A DNA stretch of 64,000 bases. Origin: Pseudomonas paralcaligenes (GTDB taxonomy: Bacteria > Pseudomonadota > Gammaproteobacteria > Pseudomonadales > Pseudomonadaceae). The stretch's first letter is position 1; every line of letters starts with the position of its first letter. The stretch spans positions 386,765 through 450,764 of the forward strand of contig NZ_BPFX01000004.1 of NCBI RefSeq assembly GCF_019655855.1, read 5' to 3'. Of this stretch, positions 62,132-64,000 are shown in pieces. The notes beneath the pieces are model-generated. The model saw only the letters and a program-made list of their open reading frames with translations. It was not told where the DNA came from and searched no databases. Position numbers and translations under genes: made by a program.

Positions 62132-63130
62132 TCAGCGCAGCCCGGCGACGATCTCGAAGCTGCGCAGGCGATGCTCGGGCTGGTAGAGGTCGCAGGTGAA
62201 GATCAGCTCGTCGGCGCCGCTCTGCTCCAGCAGGATCTCCAGTCGCGCGCGGACCTTCTCCGGCCCGCCGATCACCGCCAGGCCGAGGAAATCGCCGACC
62301 GCCTGCTGCTCGTGGGGCTGCCAGCGGCCGACCATGCTCTCGACCGGCGGGCGCAGCACCAGGCTCTCGCCGCGCATCAGCGCCAGCACCCGCTGGTAGG
62401 CGGTGGTGGCGAGGAACTCGGCTTCCTCGTCGGTGGGCGCGGCGATCAGCGGCACGCCGATCATGGCGTAGGGCTTGTCGAGCACGGCCGAGGGCTGGAA
62501 GTTCTCGCGGTAGATGCGCAGCGCCTGGTGCAGGTAGCGCGGCGCGAAGTGCGAGGCGAATGCGTAGGGCAGGCCCTTCTGCGCCGCCAGTTGGGCGCTG
62601 AACAGGCTGGAGCCGAGCAGCCAGATCGGCACGTCGCTGTCGACGCCGGGCACCGCGATCACCGACTGGCCGGGCTGGCGCGGGCCGAGCAGGCGCTCCA
62701 GCTCCTCGACGTCCTGCGGGAAGTCGTCCGCGCTGCCCAGGCGGTCGCGGCGCAGCGCGCGGGCGGTGGCCTGGTCGGCGCCGGGCGCGCGGCCCAGGCC
62801 CAGTTCGATGCGCCCCGGGTACAGCGCGGCCAGGGTGCCGAACTGTTCGGCCACCACCAGCGGCGCGTGGTTGGGCAGCATGATGCCGCCGGAGCCCAGG
62901 CGCAGGGTGGAGGTATTGGCCGCCAGGTAGCCGAGCAGCACGGCGGTGGCGGAACTGGCGATGCCCTCCATGTTGTGGTGTTCGGCCACCCACAGGCGCG
63001 AGAAGCCGAGCTTCTCCACGTGCCGGGCCAGGTCGAGGGAACGTTGCAGGGCGGGCGCGGCGCCGTTGTCATCGTCGCGCATGGGTGCCAGGTCGAGCAC
63101 GGAGAACGGCAGGTTGGACAGCTTGCTCAT
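62132..63130 (-). CDS. Luciferase-like monooxygenase (LLM class, YhbW-like)
   Basis: A 332-residue TIM-barrel flavin-dependent monooxygenase homologue. [64 protein letters not shown] and [12 protein letters not shown] are the group II LLM blocks seen in YhbW-like proteins. GAGGAGG precedes ATG 63130 closely. Members use reduced flavin supplied by another protein and their substrates are mostly unknown. It is the second gene leftward from the window end, and 84 nt separate it from the MBL-fold gene. Confidence 0.88.
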   Translation of the reverse strand: MSKLSNLPFSVLDLAPMRDDDNGAAPALQRSLDLARHVEKLGFSRLWVAEHHNMEGIASSATAVLLGYLAANTSTLRLGSGGIMLPNHAPLVVAEQFGTLAALYPGRIELGLGRAPGADQATARALRRDRLGSADDFPQDVEELERLLGPRQPGQSVIAVPGVDSDVPIWLLGSSLFSAQLAAQKGLPYAFASHFAPRYLHQALRIYRENFQPSAVLDKPYAMIGVPLIAAPTDEEAEFLATTAYQRVLALMRGESLVLRPPVESMVGRWQPHEQQAVGDFLGLAVIGGPEKVRARLEILLEQSGADELIFTCDLYQPEHRLRSFEIVAGLR

Positions 63131-63214
63131 GGGACCTCCTCGGTTCATCCCCGTGTTATGGGGGCATCCCGGCGGAAGGCAAGCCGCCGTTCGGCGATTA
63201 CCCGGCGCGGCCGC

Positions 63215-64000
63215 TCAGGGCCACGGCATCTCGCCCTTGAGCACCTTGGCGCTCAGCTCCAGGCCAGCCTCCCCCGGCAGGCCCGGATAGCGACGGCGCA
63301 TGGCGTCGACCAGCGCGGCGGCATCGCCGGCCTCGGGCAGCTCCGCTTCCAGGGCGATCAGGTAGTCGCGGGTGAAACGCAGGGCGCCGAGGTCGTGGGC
63401 CGCGTCGCCCAGGTAGTGGCCGGGCACCACCACGTCGGGGCGCAGAGCCTCGATCCGGTCCAGCGTCGCCAGCCAGGTGCGGCGCGCTTCGGTGGTCTGG
63501 GTGTCGGCCGTCCACACGTGCTCGCCGGCCTCCACCAGCACGCCGCCGACCACGGCCTTGCGCGAGGGAATCCACAGGGCGGTGCGCAGCGGGTCGAGGC
63601 CGATCACCTGCAGCTCGTGCCCTTCCAGGCTCAGGCGGTCGCCGGCCAGGGGCTCGGGGATGATGATCTCGGTCGGCGCGCCGTCGCCGAGGATCGGTCC
63701 CCAATAGGCCAGCTTGGCCGCCTGGGTGGCGCGGATATGCTCGACGGTGGCGGCGGTGGCGACCACCCGGGCCTCGGGGAACGCGCGCTTTAGGGTCTGC
63801 AGGCCGAAGTAGAAATCCGGGTCGCCGTGGCTGATGTAAATGGTGGTCAGGCGCTTGCCGCTGGCCTCGACCCGCTTCACCAGTTCGGCGGCCTCCTTGC
63901 TGGAGAACTGGGCGTCCACCAGCAGGGCCTCGCGCTCGCCGCTGATCAGGGTCGAGCTGACCGCGAACACGGCGTCCTCGCCGGGGTTGTAGACCTGCAG
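63215..64000 (-). CDS. MBL-fold metallo-hydrolase, N-terminally truncated by the window edge
   Basis: The frame is open to the right edge, where it reads LQVYNPGEDAVFAVSSTLISG, so the start lies beyond 64000. The visible 262 residues have the metallo-beta-lactamase fold order, with EALLVDAQFS and then IYISHGDPDFYFGLQTLKRAFP at the place of the HxHxDH motif. Here it reads H-G-D-P-D-F, so two usual His ligands are replaced. A later His occurs in VVVPGHYLGDAAHD. This variant occurs in some MBL proteins of pseudomonads as I recall, and may bind metal differently or not at all. Substrate unknown. Confidence 0.8.
   Translation of the reverse strand: MQVYNPGEDAVFAVSSTLISGEREALLVDAQFSSKEAAELVKRVEASGKRLTTIYISHGDPDFYFGLQTLKRAFPEARVVATAATVEHIRATQAAKLAYWGPILGDGAPTEIIIPEPLAGDRLSLEGHELQVIGLDPLRTALWIPSRKAVVGGVLVEAGEHVWTADTQTTEARRTWLATLDRIEALRPDVVVPGHYLGDAAHDLGALRFTRDYLIALEAELPEAGDAAALVDAMRRRYPGLPGEAGLELSAKVLKGEMPWP

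Overview
The window looks like chromosomal DNA of a Pseudomonas-type gammaproteobacterium. It is GC-rich, and the trpBA/trpI locus, the zwf + RpiR-regulator pair, the gamma-glutamylpolyamine genes, the dispersed hairpin repeats and the many sigma/FecR/TonB-receptor sets are all typical of pseudomonads. From memory of gene order, trpI-trpBA and the second zwf lie near the replication origin in P. aeruginosa, so an origin-proximal location is plausible. I see no tRNA, rRNA, transposase or prophage gene.

Layout. 1-8.8 kb is a less GC-rich surface-glycan region: the end of a methyltransferase, a phytanoyl-CoA-type dioxygenase, two membrane acyltransferases, a prolyl-hydroxylase-like oxygenase, and a lipoprotein sulfatase paired with an eight-heme cytochrome c carrying TPRs. 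9.4-13.4 kb is iron system A (ECF sigma, FecR broken by a stop codon, TonB receptor). 13.5-18.3 kb holds an RpiR/HexR-type regulator divergent from zwf across a HexR-like operator, then pbpG and a PMT-family mannosyltransferase. 18.5-20.7 kb is a four-gene Ras-like GTPase/roadblock operon headed by a cyclic-di-GMP-I (GEMM-I) riboswitch. 20.8-24.2 kb is a polyamine catabolic cluster (puuA, puuR-type regulator, puuB). 24.4-28.1 kb has a LysR gene, a monooxygenase, an unknown protein and a MASE1-GGDEF diguanylate cyclase; 28.1-31.9 kb has trpA, trpB, trpI and a DUF3060 protein.

31.9-44.7 kb contains three tandem, closely related iron systems (B, C, D), each sigma-FecR-receptor and each with the same promoter-proximal element. 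At 44.88-45.03 kb is an orphan type I-F-like mini CRISPR array (three repeats, two 32-nt spacers). 45.05-59.1 kb reads leftward as iron system E (sigma, FecR, receptor) followed by DUF4198, two copies of a DUF3649-PepSY-DUF3325 membrane module, and a MacA-MacB-outer-membrane-factor exporter resembling PvdRT-OpmQ. 59.1-64 kb carries small envelope proteins, a zinc aminopeptidase, two paralogous lipoproteins, OsmC, a luciferase-like monooxygenase and a truncated MBL-fold gene.

How the genes may work together. All five receptors have the N-terminal signalling domain, so each can report ligand binding through FecR to its own sigma factor, with Fur-like sites limiting this to iron starvation. System E plus the PepSY modules and the exporter looks like a full uptake, periplasmic-reduction and re-export route for a siderophore that is not made in this window. 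The riboswitch links the GTPase/roadblock operon directly to cyclic di-GMP, and a diguanylate cyclase lies 6 kb away. Functions are inferred from sequence recognition alone; no database search was run.
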